Of a stretch of DNA of 7,217 bases, positions 6,457 to 7,217 are shown in pieces (the first letter of the stretch is position 1; each line of letters starts with the position of its first letter). The stretch comes from a bacterium HR39 (GTDB taxonomy: Bacteria; Pseudomonadota; Alphaproteobacteria; Geminicoccales; Geminicoccaceae): the NCBI GenBank assembly GCA_002898955.1, contig BEIP01000064.1:1-7217 (forward strand). The letters are read 5' to 3'. Position numbers and translations under genes: made by a program. The notes under the pieces were generated by a model. That model was given only the letters and a program-made list of their open reading frames with translations, did no database searches and was not told the origin of the DNA.

Positions 6457-6818
6457 GCGGCCGCGAACCCTGGCCCGTCGAGATCCGGGTGAAGCGGGCC
6501 CAGCGCCTCTTGGTCGTCACCTTCGACGACGGCACGACCTTCGAGCTGCCGGCGGAACTGCTGCGGGTGGAGAGCCCCTCGGCCGAGGTGCAGGGCCACG
6601 CCCCCGGCCAGAAGGTGATCGTGCCGGGCAAGAAGGACGTGGGCATCGTGCGGGTCGAGCCGGTGGGCAACTACGCCATCCGCATCGTCTTCGACGACGG
6701 GCACGACACCGGCATCTACTCCTGGTCCTATCTCTACGAGCTCGGCCGGCGGCGCGAGGAGATCTGGCAGCGCTATCTGCAGGCGCTGGAAGAGCGCGGC
6801 CTCTCGCGCGAGCCCTGA
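6453..6818 (+). CDS. DUF971 (gamma-butyrobetaine hydroxylase-like N-terminal domain) protein
   Basis: This 121-residue single-domain protein shows the core [20 protein letters not shown] (19-38), SPSAEVQGH (41-49) and [20 protein letters not shown] (71-90), followed by WSYLYELG. This domain occurs at the N-terminus of gamma-butyrobetaine hydroxylases and alone or fused to Mrp/ApbC-type Fe-S carrier proteins in proteobacteria. The stand-alone form may have an Fe-S related role, but its function is not established. The start overlaps the Trm112-like stop by four bases (ATGA), after a strong purine-rich SD (GGGGAGGGGGAGG, about 6436-6448), so coupled translation is likely. It is the last gene of the cnoX operon before an 81-bp gap. 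Confidence 0.92.
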   Translation: MSGREPWPVEIRVKRAQRLLVVTFDDGTTFELPAELLRVESPSAEVQGHAPGQKVIVPGKKDVGIVRVEPVGNYAIRIVFDDGHDTGIYSWSYLYELGRRREEIWQRYLQALEERGLSREP

Positions 6819-6849
6819 ACGGCCCCCCAATCCGCCCCTCGACGGCGCC

Positions 6850-6862
6850 GCCCGCTTCGGGC
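6850..6862 (+). terminator. Short hairpin after the DUF971 gene, weak terminator candidate
   Basis: GCCCG (6850-6854) pairs with CGGGC (6858-6862) around a CTT loop, in the 81-bp gap between the DUF971 gene and the aldolase gene. There is no T-tract, so read-through into the aldolase gene is possible. Confidence 0.2.
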
Positions 6863-6899
6863 ACCAGTGCGGGCGCACCGTGAAGGGGAGGTCCGTTCC

Positions 6900-7217
6900 A
6901 TGCTCCGGCCCAACCGCCTCAAGGCGCGGCTCCGTGCCGGCGAGCCGTGTCTCGCCATGTGGGTCCAGTCGGGCAGTGCGGTCGCCGCCGAGATCGCGGC
7001 GCGCGCCGGCTTCGATTCGGTGCTGATCGACCTCGAGCACGGCCACGGCCACATCGACCAGCTCGTCCACGCCATCCGCGCCGTGCAGACCACCGAGGCC
7101 ACACCCATGGTGCGGGTTCCCGGCAAGGATCCCTTCACCATCGGCCGGGTGCTCGACGCCGGCGCCGAGGCGGTGCTGATCCCGCTGGTGCGCGATGCCC
7201 GCGAGGCGGAGCAGGTC
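6900..7217 (+). CDS. HpcH/HpaI aldolase family protein, 5' part only
   Basis: The first 106 residues are present; the gene continues past the window end (family length is about 250-260). Known members are metal-dependent class II aldolases that cleave 2-keto-3-deoxy acids such as 4-hydroxy-2-oxo-heptane-1,7-dioate to pyruvate or related products plus an aldehyde. The (beta/alpha)8-barrel start is seen in MWVQSGSAVAAEIAARAGFD (20-39) and VLIDLEHGHG (41-50), where His47 corresponds to the catalytic histidine of HpaI. MVRVPGKD (70-77) carries the substrate-binding arginine, Arg72. GAEAVLIPLV (88-97) is the next strand. The metal ligands lie beyond the window. The ATG at 6900 follows AAGGGGAGG (6883-6891) at eight bases. 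The substrate cannot be specified, and the strong SD with an 81-bp gap suggests a separate transcription unit or the operon tail. Confidence 0.92.
   Translation, partial: MLRPNRLKARLRAGEPCLAMWVQSGSAVAAEIAARAGFDSVLIDLEHGHGHIDQLVHAIRAVQTTEATPMVRVPGKDPFTIGRVLDAGAEAVLIPLVRDAREAEQV

Overview
The window is high-GC DNA (roughly 70% by eye) that looks alphaproteobacterial. The evidence is a bacterial homologue of the mitochondrial complex I subunit NDUFA12, a plant/alphaproteobacterial-type glutamate-cysteine ligase, the tightly packed order cnoX/ybbN - LON-N-domain protein - Trm112-like - DUF971, and general scarcity of GANTC, the CcrM methylase target of this class. The taxon below class level cannot be fixed from the sequence.

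Layout. Bases 1-534 hold no gene I can support, only four same-strand TCCACAG motifs (DnaA-box-like). At 535-923 (+) lies an NDUFA12 homologue whose two halves are in different frames. It converges on a minus-strand VOC/glyoxalase-fold gene (944-1402). A short divergent gap leads to a GhrA-type 2-hydroxyacid dehydrogenase (1496-2422) and then to glutamate-cysteine ligase (2534-3901), the first step of glutathione synthesis. A GC-rich hairpin separates that gene from a convergent minus-strand gene (3933-4466). The latter encodes a 177-residue protein with a SeqA-N/ribbon-helix-helix-like N-terminus, a Ser/Glu-rich linker and a RAMA/DUF4357-like C-terminus. Divergent from it runs a compact plus-strand operon: thioredoxin-TPR co-chaperone CnoX (4650-5579), LON substrate-binding-domain protein (5579-6220), Trm112-like protein (6235-6456) and DUF971 protein (6453-6818). 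A HpcH/HpaI aldolase begins at 6900 and runs off the window.

Most notable observation. Fifteen GANTC sites lie in 343 bp (4192-4534), against eight by hand count in the other ~6.87 kb. The cluster covers the N-terminal half of the SeqA-N-like/RAMA-like gene and its upstream region. It occurs in two codon phases and continues into non-coding DNA, so it is hard to explain by protein sequence alone. RAMA domains are associated with adenine methylases and predicted to read modified DNA, and SeqA reads clustered hemimethylated sites. A methylation-reading protein whose own gene carries a dense array of methylation targets is therefore a testable hypothesis. It is not proven here.

The other genes form a general redox and proteostasis neighbourhood (glutathione synthesis, a thioredoxin-fold chaperone, a LON-N protein) with no obvious mobile element, CRISPR array, tRNA or rRNA.
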